Made by a program: the position numbers and the translations under genes. 64,000 nucleotides of DNA from Paramecium pentaurelia (taxonomy: Eukaryota; Ciliophora; Oligohymenophorea; Peniculida; Parameciidae). Shown here piece by piece: positions 12,901 through 26,321 of the stretch. Positions within the stretch are counted from its first letter, which is position 1, and the number at the start of each line of letters is the position of its first letter. The notes under the pieces are model-generated. The model saw only the letters and a program-made list of their open reading frames with translations. It did no database searches and had not been told where the DNA came from. The stretch lies in NCBI GenBank assembly GCA_905183005.1, contig CAJJDO010000101.1, positions 190,018-254,017 of the forward strand, read 5' to 3'.

Positions 12901-14015
12901 TTGTCTTTCCATATCCTCTTTTACATTAAAGACACATATTAATATCACAAATGGCACATGAATTATCACATTCTTAACAAATTGTATAATTTGGATCAAA
13001 ATAAAACCCTTGTTTACAAATACATTAATGAAGTCCATTGATTTCTTTATTAATATCTACACATGAATCACAATAATCAATATTATTGGAACAAGTTATA
13101 CAATTAGAATTGCATTTTAAACATACTTATGAATCAAGACTTAAATATCCTGATTTACATGTACATGTCCCATTAATTAATTCATGATTAATGTCTATAC
13201 ATGATTAACAAAATGTAGTGGATTAAGTACATGTAACACATGGACTAATACATTATTCACAATGGGTCATTATTTAAACAAATCCATCATTGCATATACA
13301 TTGATTTTATCCATTTAAAGTTTAATTACTATCAATACATGATAAACAATTAGAAGCAGATAATTCACATGTAGAACAAGGTAATTAGCATGCTTGACAA
13401 CTTTAATTAATTTCATATTATCCATTAAGACATTTACATGTATTGCTATCAGAGAAATAATTATATGTGGTAATGCAAGACATACATTTATTTTCATTAT
13501 CGATACATTTTAAACAAGGAGATGTACATTGTTAACAAATATTAAGTGAATTCTTGAAATATCCATCTTTACAAACACACTATGAATTAATTACAATCAT
13601 TCCTATTGGATCATTACATGATTGACAATTTGTTGAACTTTAATAGCAAGTCTAACAAGGTATAGTACATTACTAACATTACTAATTGATATCTGCATAA
13701 TAACCATTTACACAAGTAATACATGTTGTCGTTGTATTACAACTTAAACAATTTTGTTAACATTGTAAATTACACTTACTATTTTACAATACATAAGATG
13801 GATAACATTATGAACATGATGTTGATGATGAACAATCTTAACATCCATTACTACATGCTTTACAAGAGAGTAATTCATAGTAATATCCCTAATTACAAGT
13901 CCAACAATCATTTATTAAACCACATGTACGACAACCAATTGGACATCCATTGCCTAAATAAAATATTTAATGTACAGACACTATAAAAACAATTAATTAT
14001 CAAAACTATCATCAT
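9935..14015 (-). CDS. Cysteine-rich surface protein: furin-like repeats, DUF4215 repeats, polytopic C-terminus
   Basis: ATG 14015 starts a short signal peptide (MMIVLIINCFYSVC), interrupted by a 22-nt intron at 13954-13975; spliced length is exactly 1353 codons. About 500 residues of furin-like/EGF-like CxxC repeats follow (for example CPIGCRTCGLINDCWTC). Then come four DUF4215-type repeats with the pattern CGDG...EQCDD..N..DGC (CGDGIQVKGEQCDDANN; CGDGILDLSKEQCDDNNN; CGDGIITKQEQCDDYNT). A short non-Cys domain leads to about seven hydrophobic helices over roughly 11200-10000, for example NIQIVIIFLFQVIITKLICF and GLALGFIIILLYLVKL. The layout is a large extracellular stalk anchored by a polytopic domain, a family common in Paramecium and Tetrahymena. 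It is probably a plasma membrane or secretory-pathway protein. Ligand and signalling role unknown. It is not a paralogue of the two giant genes: only the Cys-repeat style is shared. Confidence 0.85.
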
Positions 14016-14491
14016 GAAGCCTTATGTACTTTTTATTTTCATATTTAAAAGATTTAGTTTAATAATATTATATTATTTGAAATTTTTAATTCATGTTAAT
14101 TGCTAATTTAATTATTTTTTTTAATTAAAATTGATATATTGTGTAAATATTGTAAATGATTAATAATATGTTCTAATAATCAAAAAAGAAACTATATATA
14201 TTGAAAATTAATATTATTTATATATTATTAAAATGTTTTGAAATAAATAATTATATCCTATAAATACAAATAAAATTAGGATATGGATTTATTATTAATA
14301 TATTAATATATGTTTTTTATTGTAATTATAAATTTATGATATATATCGATGGAATTTAAATATTTAGTATTCAATAAATAAGATTATTATTTAAAAAGTA
14401 TAATAGAGAAGTTAATATTTATTATTATCTATGTTTTTAGTAATATATTTATGATGAAATTATTTTCATTATTATTATTAATTTAAAAATA
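14016..14491. other. Divergent intergenic region
   Basis: 476 bp between the start codons of the cysteine-rich gene (minus) and casein kinase 1 (plus), so it carries both promoters. Extremely AT-rich with runs of T/A. No ORF or RNA gene recognised. Confidence 0.5.
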
Positions 14492-15734
<1,243 letters not shown>

Positions 15735-15740
15735 TTAATT

Positions 15741-15756
15741 ATATATATATATATAT
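15741..15756. repeat. (AT)n tract after casein kinase 1
   Basis: Alternating AT run of about 16 bp just 3' of the casein kinase 1 stop, in the convergent spacer before the small minus-strand gene. Confidence 0.7.
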
Positions 15757-15899
15757 TAATATACATATCTATATTATTCTTATAAACTCTTATAATGAGA
15801 TTAAATTATGATGATGATGTATATATTTATTTTTAATTAATCATCCTTTTAATAAACTCTAATATTCTTATTCTTTCTTTTTCTATACATCTTCTACTA

Positions 15900-16181
15900 T
15901 CAATCTAAAGATTTCTCTATTTTATTATTAATATTATTTTTATACACTTTCTTTTATAATGCTTCTATTTGTAAGAATTCATCTTACATTTACATACATT
16001 ATTTAATTTACATATTTACTTTATCAGTATTCTCTTCTACTGCTTAATGTAAATCATTTGCTGATGTTTTCATTAGATCAGATAATTATATATTATTAAT
16101 AGTTAACTTCCTCATATTCAATTATGATTTGATTAGTAATTCTTATAATTCTTCTTAAAATATTTTCAATTAATTTTCCAT
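15900..16181 (-). CDS. Small coiled-coil protein, 93 aa
   Basis: Intronless frame of 94 codons from ATG 16181 to TGA 15900. It begins MENQLKIFQEELQELLIKSQ and continues with heptad-like Leu/Ile spacing through LHQAVEENTDKVNMQIKQCM. It is nearly all helical, acidic/basic mixed, without cysteines beyond one or membrane segments. Size and pattern resemble small BLOC-1/BORC-type or tubulin-chaperone-type subunits, but identity cannot be decided by eye. It lies 98 bp from the start of the divergent RCK kinase. Because open frames of this length occur by chance in this composition, the helical periodicity is the main support. Confidence 0.55.
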
Positions 16182-16279
16182 TTCAATTATATTTTCAATA
16201 TATAAATATATTTCTTATAGTATTTAACATCAAAACAAAAACATCTAAATTTTATTTATATACTATTTAATTATTAAAA

Positions 16280-17549
16280 ATGTATAAAATAATCTAAAAA
16301 TTAGGAGATGGTGTTTTTGGCAGTGTTACTAAAGCCCTTGATGAAAGAACTCATGAATTTGTTGCTATCAAATCTTATAGAGACAACTCCATCAAAGATG
16401 AATCCAAAATTAAAGAAATCCAAATCCTTAAAAAACTTAATCATCCAAACATTATTAAATTAAGAGATGTTATCAAACAAAATAAAACTATAGCTATTGT
16501 ACTTGATTATTCAGAAAGAAACCTATTATAATATTATAAATCTGTCAAAGAAAAAAATAGAACTCTTTGTGAATAACAAATACAAAGCATTGTGTACTAA
16601 ATTGCTAGTGCCTTAAATTATCTCCATAGTCAAGGATATTTGCATAGGTATAACAATTCATTAATAATAGGGATTTAAAACCAGAAAATATTATGATTTA
16701 AGATAATGGTATTGTTAAATTAATAGATTTTGGATAAGTTACATATTAAAATGAATAACATACTGACTATGTTTCCACTCGATGGTATCGGGTATGTTAT
16801 AATTATCATTGATTTAGTCTCCAGAATAAATTAAGTAAGAATAATACAATCAAGAAGTAGATATATGGGCATTAGGTTGTATACTTGCAGAATTATATCT
16901 CTTAAATCCCTTAATACCTGGAACTACAGAAATTGATTAACTTTATCAGATATAAAATCTAAATTTGAATTAACATTAAAAACTTATTCCTCCACAACCT
17001 TTGAATTTAATTAAAAGTATGCTTGAAGAAGATCCACATTAGAGAATAACTGCTGTTGAAATTCTATAATCAAATTGGTTATCGTAACCATTCAAATTTC
17101 TACCTAAAGAATTGGAATTAAAAGATGATACTAAATATCTAATAAGTCCTTAGTAGACTCCTGCAAAAGCTTCAAAAGGATTTGGGAAACAAGAAAATAA
17201 TCAAAATCTTATAAATCATCATACTAAACCAAATTTTAACTTTACTTCTTAAAATGTGGTTTAAAATAATATTGAAGACGATTTAGATTGTGGTTATGTA
17301 CCTTCATATGTCTCATCATTATAAGGTACGAATAAAAAGAGATAAATAAGATTATAAGCAGATGAATAATAAAATACATAGAGATAATTGTATGATATTC
17401 AATAATAATATTAAATTTAAAGTTCAAATAATTAATCATAATAAAATACTAAAAACTATTATTCAAAACCGTATATATATTTAGTTTATTATTATTTTAG
17501 ATTATTAAACTCCTAGAAAAAATTAGGAAATTAACCAGAGATTTATTGA
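16280..17549 (+). CDS. RCK-type (MAK/ICK/MOK) protein kinase
   Basis: Spliced protein of about 396 aa with introns at 16648-16670 (23 nt), 16792-16817 (26 nt) and probably 17471-17500 (30 nt, frame-neutral). Kinase motifs: [12 protein letters not shown] (residues ~8-19), [23 protein letters not shown], and the activation loop [13 protein letters not shown]. That TDY/TRWYR combination is the RCK signature, related to CDK and MAPK. The C-terminal third is Q/N-rich and disordered, as in MAK/ICK homologues. RCK kinases act in cilia, where algal LF4 and mammalian MOK/ICK limit flagellar length, so a role in ciliary length or intraflagellar transport is the likely inference in a ciliate. The APE motif reads SPE. 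Divergent from the small coiled-coil gene. Confidence 0.92.
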
Positions 17550-17605
17550 ATATAAATATATATATATAATTATGTATATAATAAATAAAGAATGAAAATC
17601 TTTAT

Positions 17606-18746
17606 TCATTTAATTAAATGTTTTTTGAGTATTACAACAATATCATCAGTAATCTATGTTTGATTAGTTAATTTAAGTTATTTAGTAAATTCTACAGGTA
17701 AGAATGAACTGCTAGCTTTATCTGATTCTAACAATCCACAATATTTAAATGCTTTAGCTACTAATTCTGAACAAAAGAAACTTTCATTAGATTTAGATGG
17801 ACTTAAACTCTTTTATCTAAAGAGTTTACTGAAAGTTACTTCATATTTCTTTCCATGAACTTATTATAAGAATTCAATCAACTTTTTTTCTATTTAAATT
17901 CTATCAACACCTATAAGTTTTCTGATTGCTAATCTATAATAATAAAATTCTAAGATTACTTCTCATAAAGATCATTAACTTCAATAAATTATGACCATTC
18001 CATAAATGTAACTCCAGTATCTGCATTGGCATCAAATACAAATACATATTTGTTAGCCATTTTAATAGCAATTGCTACATGATCATATTTGGTATTTGTA
18101 AATACTCTTTATAATTTAGCTCCAGTGTTATTGGTTTCAAAAAGAAGTAGATCTCCAGTTTCTACTATTTTTAAAAAATAATCTTCTGAAATTACATTAA
18201 TTCCAAAGTATTTTTATACTTCTTATAATTATAATTAATATTTTGGATGATTTCTATGTTTATCTAATACAATATTTAAACATCCAACCCACATCTTAGC
18301 CTCAACAGCATCTTTAGCTTAATATGTAATTATTTAATGTAAATGAGGAAACTATATTTTAATAAACTATTTATCCTATTAAATATTGAATTCAAATTCC
18401 TTTAGAGATATAACTTTTATTAAAGAAGTTTTTTATTCATCATTAAATTCTTTTATTGACTGTCTTGTGAGTACTATATAAACCTTTTTACTTTAATACA
18501 ACCATCCTTCTTTAACAGTCTAGTTTCCATCTATATAAATTTCAAATAAATTAGAATTATGCTTCTCCACAGTTTTAACCTTATATTAGGACAAAGACTT
18601 ACAGGAGTACTTAAAATGATAGTTTATTATGATCTTTGAGATTTTCTCTTAAGTTTTTCAGGTGAACATTCAGATCTTTAATAACAATCAGCTGTAAAGA
18701 TAACATTGTTTTATAATGAGAGAGATCTCTTTTTGATATCTGACAT
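17606..18746 (-). CDS. PH domain plus permuted papain-like (NlpC/P60, YiiX-type) protein
   Basis: Spliced 363-aa protein with introns at 18580-18602 (23 nt, GTAAGT donor, AAG acceptor) and 17934-17959 (26 nt); 364 codons exactly. Residues ~55-160 look like a PH domain: KEGWLYQSKKVYIVLTRQSI, ending in a helix with the conserved Trp (AKMWVGCLNIVL). Residues ~195-345 match the permuted NlpC/P60 fold: GDLLLFETNNTGAKLQRVF, then the candidate catalytic His in TKYDHVAIAIKMANKYVF, and much later the Cys in NESFFCSELVAKAFKY. The His-before-Cys order is the permuted form. This gives a membrane-lipid-targeted putative thiol hydrolase or acyltransferase (YiiX/LRAT superfamily). Substrate unknown. It converges with the RCK kinase, stops 57 bp apart. 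Confidence 0.8.
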
Positions 18747-18924
18747 AAGGAAATTAGAGTATAATATAAATAATACAAAAATAATATTTATTTTTTGAAA
18801 ATTATATTTTATATTGATAAAATAGTATAAATCTTTTGAGATATATAAATAGATGTAAATTTAAAGATAGATTTAATAATATAAAAAAGAATAATAGAAG
18901 TAATTACTAATGATTATCTTATTA

Positions 18925-18942
18925 ATATATATATATATATAT
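18925..18942. repeat. (AT)n tract upstream of the axonemal-like gene
   Basis: Alternating A/T run of about 18 bp ending 17 bp before the ATG at 18959, inside the divergent spacer with the PH/papain-like gene. Confidence 0.7.
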
Positions 18943-18958
18943 AAATAAATTAAATTAG

Positions 18959-20221
18959 ATGATAATTGATGATAAAATCCAAAAGATCTTAACATCAAAT
19001 GATTTCTAAAGAATAAGTGATAAATAAAAATTATCACGATCAGAGTTCACTGAATAAAGTAATAAGAGCAATGTTACAAATGAATTGAAACCTAAAAAGA
19101 GAAGAGTTGTAAAATTGAAGAATCAATTATTATCTTCAAATGTAAGTCCAGACATTCAGAAACTATATTATCAATCCAAGAAAATAGATACAGAATAATA
19201 ACATACAGGAGATAAGATAATGATTGAAGAACAAAAACCTATTATATTACCATCTCTATAAAAGAAGGAGTAAGTGATATCAGAACAATCATCCAAAACT
19301 AATTTGAGTGATCTTATTATGAATATCTAAGAGATATTCCCTCCTGATCATTAACTTTGGAGAGATCTCTAAGTTGGTGATTAAAGTATTGAGGATGTGA
19401 TTATATAGAATTAAGATTACTTTTAAGATTTATTAAGTATGAAATATGATATAATAATAAGTACTATATTTATAAGAGATGGAGATTAGATCCTTAAAGA
19501 ACAAGAAACTTGGATGTAAGAGTAAATATAGTACATAATATACTGATGATTACAATGATAAATTTATGAAAGATTCCACATATATTAATAGATGGATATA
19601 TGAGAGAGCAAAGCAAACAGCATCCTTGTTGTAAAATTCAAGCACATATAATGTACAAAATCTTTAGTCATAAACAAGTAACATTTTGTACCTCAAAGAT
19701 TTGAGAAATCAGATAATTTTAAGCCTGATCATATACCTAATTAGAATACAATGTCATGTTTATCATCCTATACAGCTAATTATAGAGATTGGAAAAAATA
19801 ATATCATGGTATCATTGGACCATTTTATGTATAAAGTGATAAAAAGTTACCATTTATTGCTGAAACCAATTATTCTCGTAATTTTGTGACTCAGAAATAT
19901 GAGAAACAAGATCCTATTATACCTAAACCTCTGTATTTTTAATTAATGTTTATAAATAGAGGACCATTTCCAGTAGAATCTCAATCTTTGGTTCGTCAAA
20001 CTACTCATAAGAATTAATTCTCGTTACCATAGAATTGGATAGAAAATTTACCATTAACTAGTCCTCGAAATTTAGAGATTAAAGGTTTTGATGGATATCA
20101 TCCTCACTTTAATAAACAATAGTAATCACCATAAGTGATGAATTCGTTTGCTGATCGATTCTTTCATTCTTCAGTTGTATAGTCATTGATGAAAAAGAAT
20201 CAGAAACAAATTATCAATTGA
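18959..20221 (+). CDS. SAXO/axonemal microtubule-protein-like, 403 aa
   Basis: Spliced length is 404 codons after introns at 19437-19461 (25 nt) and 19653-19678 (26 nt), both with AAG acceptors. The N-terminal 170 residues are polar and basic (KKRRVVKLKNQLL). The C-terminal half has repeated short Tyr/Asp/Trp motifs: STQYTDDYNDKF, SSYTANYRDWKKQYHG and ETNYSRNFVTQKY, with P-rich linkers. Such T-x-Y-x-x-[DN]-[YF] motifs resemble the Mn motifs of SAXO proteins and other microtubule inner proteins of cilia. A ciliary or cortical microtubule role is therefore inferred, not proven. The frame up to TGA 20221 is clean. The next ATG, of HIRA, is only 18 bp downstream on the same strand. Confidence 0.7.
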
Positions 20222-20239
20222 TTTATTATAAATAATAAT

Positions 20240-22721
20240 ATGTCTGTAAGAATCAAATACACTAGCATAATAGAAGCTACGACTGGATTGAAATCGTTGA
20301 GTTTATCAAAAAAGAACATATTAGCATTAGGGAGTGGTGAAGAAGAAGATTGGTTGCTATTAAATGAAGTGGATGCATAATTTAATTTGCATCCTATTTA
20401 AATTGGTAAAATGGAAAAGAGAATGATCTCTTAATTAGCATGGTCTCCATCTGGACTCTATTTAGCAACAAGTAATGATAAATTGATTGTTTGGTAATTC
20501 AATGGCGGCAATTTATCTATATATCGTACCTATTAAGGACATAAATTGGAAATTACAGCATTATGTTGGTCTCCTGATGATTAAAGAATAGCTACTGCTT
20601 CATTAGATGGAAATATCTTTATTTATCATATTAAATAAGATGGAATCCAACATAAAATAGATTGTGGTTAAAAAACAGTTGGAATATGTTGGGATCCCTT
20701 TGACAAATATATAGTTTCCTTGAAATTTGACAACACAGTATTCATATATATTATATATATAAAGGTTAATTTTTATAAAATTGATAATTGGAAACAAGAA
20801 ATCACAGTTTCCCTCCAAATATAAGGAAAATAATGTACAACCAAAAGAGAAGACAGAAAACTTGATTGGAGTGTAGATTGTAGATATTTGGCAGTTCCAA
20901 ATTTAGATGATAAAGTATTTATTATATAATACTTAGACAATTCCAACAGTAGCAATTTTAGATAGAAATTAGAATTTTTAAGTTGTTAGAACTATTGTAG
21001 GTCCATTCTCATCAATAAATGTTGTTCGATTTTCACCAATGTTATTTAAGAATTCTAATTCTAATGAATATTTTAGTGTATTTGCAATTGGTGACAATGA
21101 TGGTAATATAAGTTTATGGTAAATAAATGAGAATTAAATTGATGAATAACCATTTCTATTGGTTAAGGGTCATAAAAAGGCAGGAGAATTAATAGAAGAT
21201 ATTACATGGAATCAATAAGGAACAGTTTTAATGGCTACAACTTCTAAAAAATATATAATTGTTATAGATTTTCAATTGAGTTTAGGTTAAGTATTAGGTG
21301 AAAATGAGAAATAGTAAGTAATTAAAAGTTTATATGGTGATCTAAAAAATACTATTAAATAAATTAGATTTTATTAACCTAAAATTAATAATGAAAATAT
21401 TAAATTTGCAGATATGTAGATTGAAAAAATCAATGTATAAGATGAATTAAAAAATTAAATACCTGATAGTGCAATATAATAAAGAGAAATTCCTAAACCA
21501 ACATAAACATAATTTAAGTAAATTATTGTAGATGGTAAAAAAAAATTAATACCTTTGGATGTGAATTCATCTGAACCTGTTATTAAAAAGGTTGAATAAT
21601 AATAACCATTATTGGTTATTTAATAATATGAAGTATTACCTAAAAGTTACTCTTTTTCAATGAATAACAAAATACTCTTATTGGAAGTCTAAAAATAATA
21701 ATAAAGGATATTCAATTAAGCTGTCTATGGTACTTTAATTAGATGTATTGAAAATAATACACCAAAATGGATTGATTATGTAGAAGGTTAAGTAAAGACT
21801 ATTCAATATAATGATGATCTTATTATTATTTACACTGATTAAGCTTTACTTTATATTGAAAATCATAAAGGAATGAGATAAGAAGCACCATTTATTTTAC
21901 CATTCTTAAGTTAGATTGTATTGAGTCCTAAAAATCATATCTTATGTCTTCAAAATACTGGAGAATTTAAAGTAATCAATTTAAATTCTAAAACTATTTC
22001 TTATGAAGGAGATATCAAAATTCTAATGTAACATGTCTATGAATGGATGGATAAAAAATAATTATTAAATGAAGATGAAAAGAAAGGCAAATAAAGCATT
22101 GATCCATTAATAAAAGCAAATCTTAAAATTGATACTGAAGGATATCCATTAGTTGAATTTTTATTTAAGGATTATTGTGTTTATACTTATCATAAGTAAT
22201 TAAGACAATGGATTAAAACTAAATAAATTGATGTGAAGTATTAATTAATTTATATTCATTAGCAATCAAAATTAAGATATTAAGAATTTAAAAAAATTCA
22301 ATTTTAATTAATATTAAACACCTCCTTATAATGATGCTTAAATATATAAGAGATTAATTTAAAAGACTACTATTGAAGATGCAATCAATGATATTCAATA
22401 AATATCAAAATTGGAAGAACAATTAAAAATATTTTGGTCTGATGGAGATATTAAAACATATGAGAAAGCATTATATACTTATATTAAGAAAGTAATTTGA
22501 GAATTTAAACTAACTAGTTATGTGATACTTGGCCAAACAATCAAGAGAAATTATCAAATATTATTGAAACAATGATTACTAATTAAAATTCTGATGAATA
22601 TAAATATCTAAGTGAAAGAGTATAAGACATGGAAGAATTAAAAAAAAAAATAATATATATCCTTCAATAATTTCCATAAACTAGAGATTTAATATTGTGT
22701 CTTTTTCCAGATCATTTCTGA
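20240..22721 (+). CDS. HIRA: HIRA-type histone H3/H4 chaperone
   Basis: 793 aa after introns at 20738-20764 (27 nt, AAG), 20915-20936 (22 nt), 22238-22262 (25 nt) and 22492-22517 (26 nt). The N-terminal half is a seven-bladed WD40 propeller: ISQLAWSPSGLYLATSNDKL, ITALCWSPDDQRIATASLDG, VGICWDPFDKYIVSLKFDNT and INVVRFSPML. Around residue 430 the segment IIVDGKKKLIPLDV matches the HIRA B motif (DGRRRITP in animals), which binds Asf1. The C-terminal half fits the Hira domain that holds the trimeric complex. HIRA deposits H3/H4 independently of DNA synthesis, working with Asf1 and Ubn/Cabin-type partners in the nucleus. The first intron removal improves the WD alignment (DNTVNFYKIDNW) though it is frame-neutral. 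Confidence 0.9.
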
Positions 22722-22722
22722 G

Positions 22723-22740
22723 TATATATATATATATATA
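22723..22740. repeat. (TA)n tract in the 27-bp spacer after HIRA
   Basis: About 18 bp of alternating TA fill most of the spacer between the HIRA stop (22721) and the convergent stop at 22749. Confidence 0.8.
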
Positions 22741-22748
22741 GATAAATA

Positions 22749-23441
22749 TCATTATTAAAGCAATTTATAGTGCAGTAGATCTTTTTAGATTTACATTAGT
22801 TGATTTAAACAGTTTTCGTTTCTTGAATAATAACTGTTTAATCTATCTATTTCTTATTAAAAATTAGTCATCTTAGGTCTAATTTTATATGGATACTAAA
22901 GAGCAACCCTTTCCCACTCATCTTATTCTAAACGAGCACAATTTGATTGATTAAATTTAAATACTGAGAGATTCATTAATCCTTTATGTTGGATATCAGG
23001 ATTGATTTTTTTTAATTCCTATTAAATTTATTTAAGATCTAATTGCATTTGCTTTGAAGATGGTAGACTATTATTTCTTTCTCTTTATAGAGATGGATGA
23101 GAATTCTACATGGATTTTGTTTAATGAACAGCACTGAATTATGATTTCCTTCTAGTTTGATTTAGCTCTCCTAACAATCGTTTTGCTTTATCACTTTTAA
23201 GGGAGTCCAATTTATATAACTTAATTAGAGTCTTTTCATAATTGACTTGATTCTTTTGCAAGTATGCTTTAATCTTATTATCAACTTTATCAAACAATTA
23301 ATTTTAATATGGGAAATCCTTCACCTAACTACTCTTACTCCTTTTCTCTCTTACATAAGGTTGAATAGATTTTCGAGGAGACAATGTTTCATCCAATACA
23401 TCTATTGTATTTGATGAAACTTTAGGAGAACCATACTTCAT
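22749..23441 (-). CDS. Unrecognised 230-aa basic coiled-coil protein
   Basis: Intronless 231-codon frame from ATG 23441 to TGA 22749. It starts MKYGSPKVSSNTIDVLDETL with S/P-rich sequence, followed by helical segments (KVDNKIKAYLQKNQVNYEKT, LDLKQIQQELKKINPDIQ). It ends with a conserved-looking stretch, LEQDEWERVALQYPYKIRPK. No membrane segment. Cytoskeletal or ciliary localisation would fit the composition but is a guess. Its stop lies 27 bp from the HIRA stop (convergent) and its start 28 bp from the BMS1 stop. Confidence 0.65.
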
Positions 23442-23469
23442 TTAATTATATATTTAATATACACATAAT

Positions 23470-26297
23470 TCATTACTACTATTATTATTTCTTAACTTAT
23501 TTTATAAATTTATCCTTCTGTTTCTATTACTTATATTTCCTCTTTCCTTCTTCTAAATGTTACTTCTATCCTTTAAACTAAGCCTCCTTGATCTTCTGTT
23601 TATGTATATCCTTCTATTCTCTCTTCTTCTCCTTTTCATTCTTAATAGTATTCAATCTTTAAATTAATGAATAAACCTCCTTCTCCTTATCAGTCATATT
23701 GCTCTTAACAGGTAAATTCTTTTCCACCTATTATCGCAATCTCTCTCTGAATGATAACGATTTAACCTAAAACCATTTTTACATTTAAATACCTTCTCCT
23801 TGCTTTCAAAAGGCAGATTTTATTACAAATTATTGGGTATTCTCAAAGGAGCAAATTTTACAGGTACTCTCTCCTGATCTTAATAAGTAGATTCTGGTTT
23901 GAATTCTAATGGAATTTATTTCTCTTGTCTTAATTCCCACATAGTCTTCATCAATTTAACATTGCTTGTAATGAGTCTATAGAATCTTTCTATATGCATT
24001 CTGACCCAAGTCCTGCAGAAGACTAAATCACTCATTTGAATCTTGTCTTCGAAAGTAGCTCTGAAACTACCATCAGGACCTAATTTGCTTGGTTTTTTAA
24101 TATGTCCTCTTAAACCAGACACAGTTTTAATGAGACCACCTTAAAATTTGGCTACTTCGAAAGAAGAATTAAACATTCCTTTAATGAATGCAGTATTTTT
24201 AATAACTTTAAAAGGTTCTCCAACCAACTTTAACTTTTTCATCACATCAAATTAATGATTCATCTCTAAGACTACTCCAGTTGCAGCAATTCTAAATTTA
24301 GACTATATAATATTGATTTATATATATATACTAATTTATTGCTTAATGATTATGTACAAACAAGACCTGTTCCTTAAGGTGCAAAATTACCATAAAATAT
24401 AGCATAACAATAGTCATATTCTGGAGTATATTTAATGAAACGTAATCTATCATTAGGATCTTATACACAATAAATAGGAATAGTTTAAAATCTCCTCCAT
24501 CCAAGAGAGATGATGATAGGATCATTAGATTTTAAAATGTTGCTATGCCATCTATGCTTTTTAATTCTAATCTATAATATATATGAAAAGAATATATACC
24601 TTGATGAATCCTAAATTATCTTCCCCAACTTCAGATCTAGCAAGAATCATAGGATAATCATCTTTAATAGAAGAGGAGAAATCTTTAATAACTATTTTGA
24701 CATAAATGCCTTTTTTATATAATCCTAGATTTGAATTAGTTAATTCATTAACTAATTATTATCTTTCTTATTAATTTTCTTTTTATTTTTAATTATCATC
24801 TTTTTAATTATTATCTTTATTTTCTTATTCTTCTTATTCTTTTTCTTATTCTTCTTATTCTTCCACTTCTATTTATTTTTCTAAATTTTCCAAATCTACA
24901 ACATCATTCTATCCATAAAATCCTGTCACAAATAATTCTTTAATCTCCCTATATGAATCTCTATCTTAAATTTTAGGTATGTATCTTACACTATCAAACT
25001 CATTAATACCATTCTTATTTTAATATATTAATTCATGTAAATCAGTAGCTAGTAGAGTATCTGAAATAGGCATAACAGTTCCATTCTCAATTTTTATATT
25101 AACTCTATTCTTTAATCTAACTAATTCTCTTTGTTATTATATCTATTATAAATTATTTTTCTTTTTGATAGGTTAGTCTTCTTCCAACTCAAATCCCTCC
25201 AATAATTATGCATCTTCTTCTTCCTCTAATTATTTATCAATTCCTTCAGTTAATTGTTATAATTCTCTGACCATCCTTACACCTTCAGGTAATTCCTATT
25301 CTTATTCTTACTCTTCTATATCCTCATCATCCTACTCTTCATTATTAACAAATTTATTTTTTTCTGTGAATATTGGTTATGGGATTGTGATATATCCTGC
25401 TGTAGCATCAATAGTTAAAGCACCTACACTAGACATGGGAGCATAAACCAATTTTTCAGTATCTTTTAAAGATCGATGTTTCTTCTAAGTTGTTATGATT
25501 TCAACTGGATCCAAAACTTCTTCAAAACTTTCAATATAGTAATCTCCTTATCCTACAAAATGAATTCTATCATTTAATCTATAAGTACATCCTCTTACAT
25601 ATCCATAAAAGGTTGTAGTATTATCTTTACCCTATTCATAACGATCTGCCAATATAAATGGATGTTCTGTTTTCCATCTAACTGGTGCAATTTTAATAAT
25701 AGATATAAACCGTGCCAAATTGTGAATGTCTTATTTCAAATAGTATTCATTTTTTAAAGCTTACAAATAGAACAATTTATAATTGCCACCAGTTTCATAT
25801 TCAAATCTCTTTTTATACTTCTTTCTTGTTTTTCTTAATTATTTATTGTCTTTAAAGAAATCAATATGAGTCAACACACCCATTACATTTGGAAAACCAT
25901 GATTATTTAACAAACTTAAGTATTCAAATGTTTCCATCTCAAATCCTATACTTGCATCAATTAATATCAATGCTAAATCTGCCACTTTACTTAAATCACT
26001 CATTGCATTGATATCACTTGGACACTCTATAAATGTTACTCTATGTTATTTGTTTGAACGAACTGTTACTGGACCTACTAATTTCTTTATCTTCTATCCT
26101 GTGTAATGTTTCACAAGTGATTTTATCAATGTTGTCTTACCACTACCTTTTGGTCCTTATACAACAACCAACAAAGGAGCTTATGATTCTGCTTCTTCAT
26201 TGGCTTACAATTATTCAGCATAGAAGTCCTTTTGTTATTTTTAATGAGGCTTAATAATAGGGGCTTGTTTCACTTGTTCTTCTTCAGAATCAGACAT
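23470..26297 (-). CDS. BMS1: BMS1 ribosome-biogenesis GTPase
   Basis: 914 aa after introns at 24572-24599 (28 nt), 24303-24331 (29 nt) and 23767-23792 (26 nt). The P-loop is [15 protein letters not shown] (residues ~48-62), followed by switch/G3-like VTFIECPSD and [13 protein letters not shown] in the G4 region, then the AARP2CN domain. The C-terminal domain has strongly conserved BMS1/TSR1 sequence: [61 protein letters not shown] and [13 protein letters not shown] long acidic/Q-rich linker separates the halves. In yeast Bms1 binds Rcl1 and drives early 18S rRNA processing in the nucleolar SSU processome. The C-terminus is a typical K/Q-rich tail. Start codons of this gene and prefoldin 5 are 24 bp apart. 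Confidence 0.96.
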
Positions 26298-26321
26298 TAA
26301 AATTTATATATTTAAATTGTG

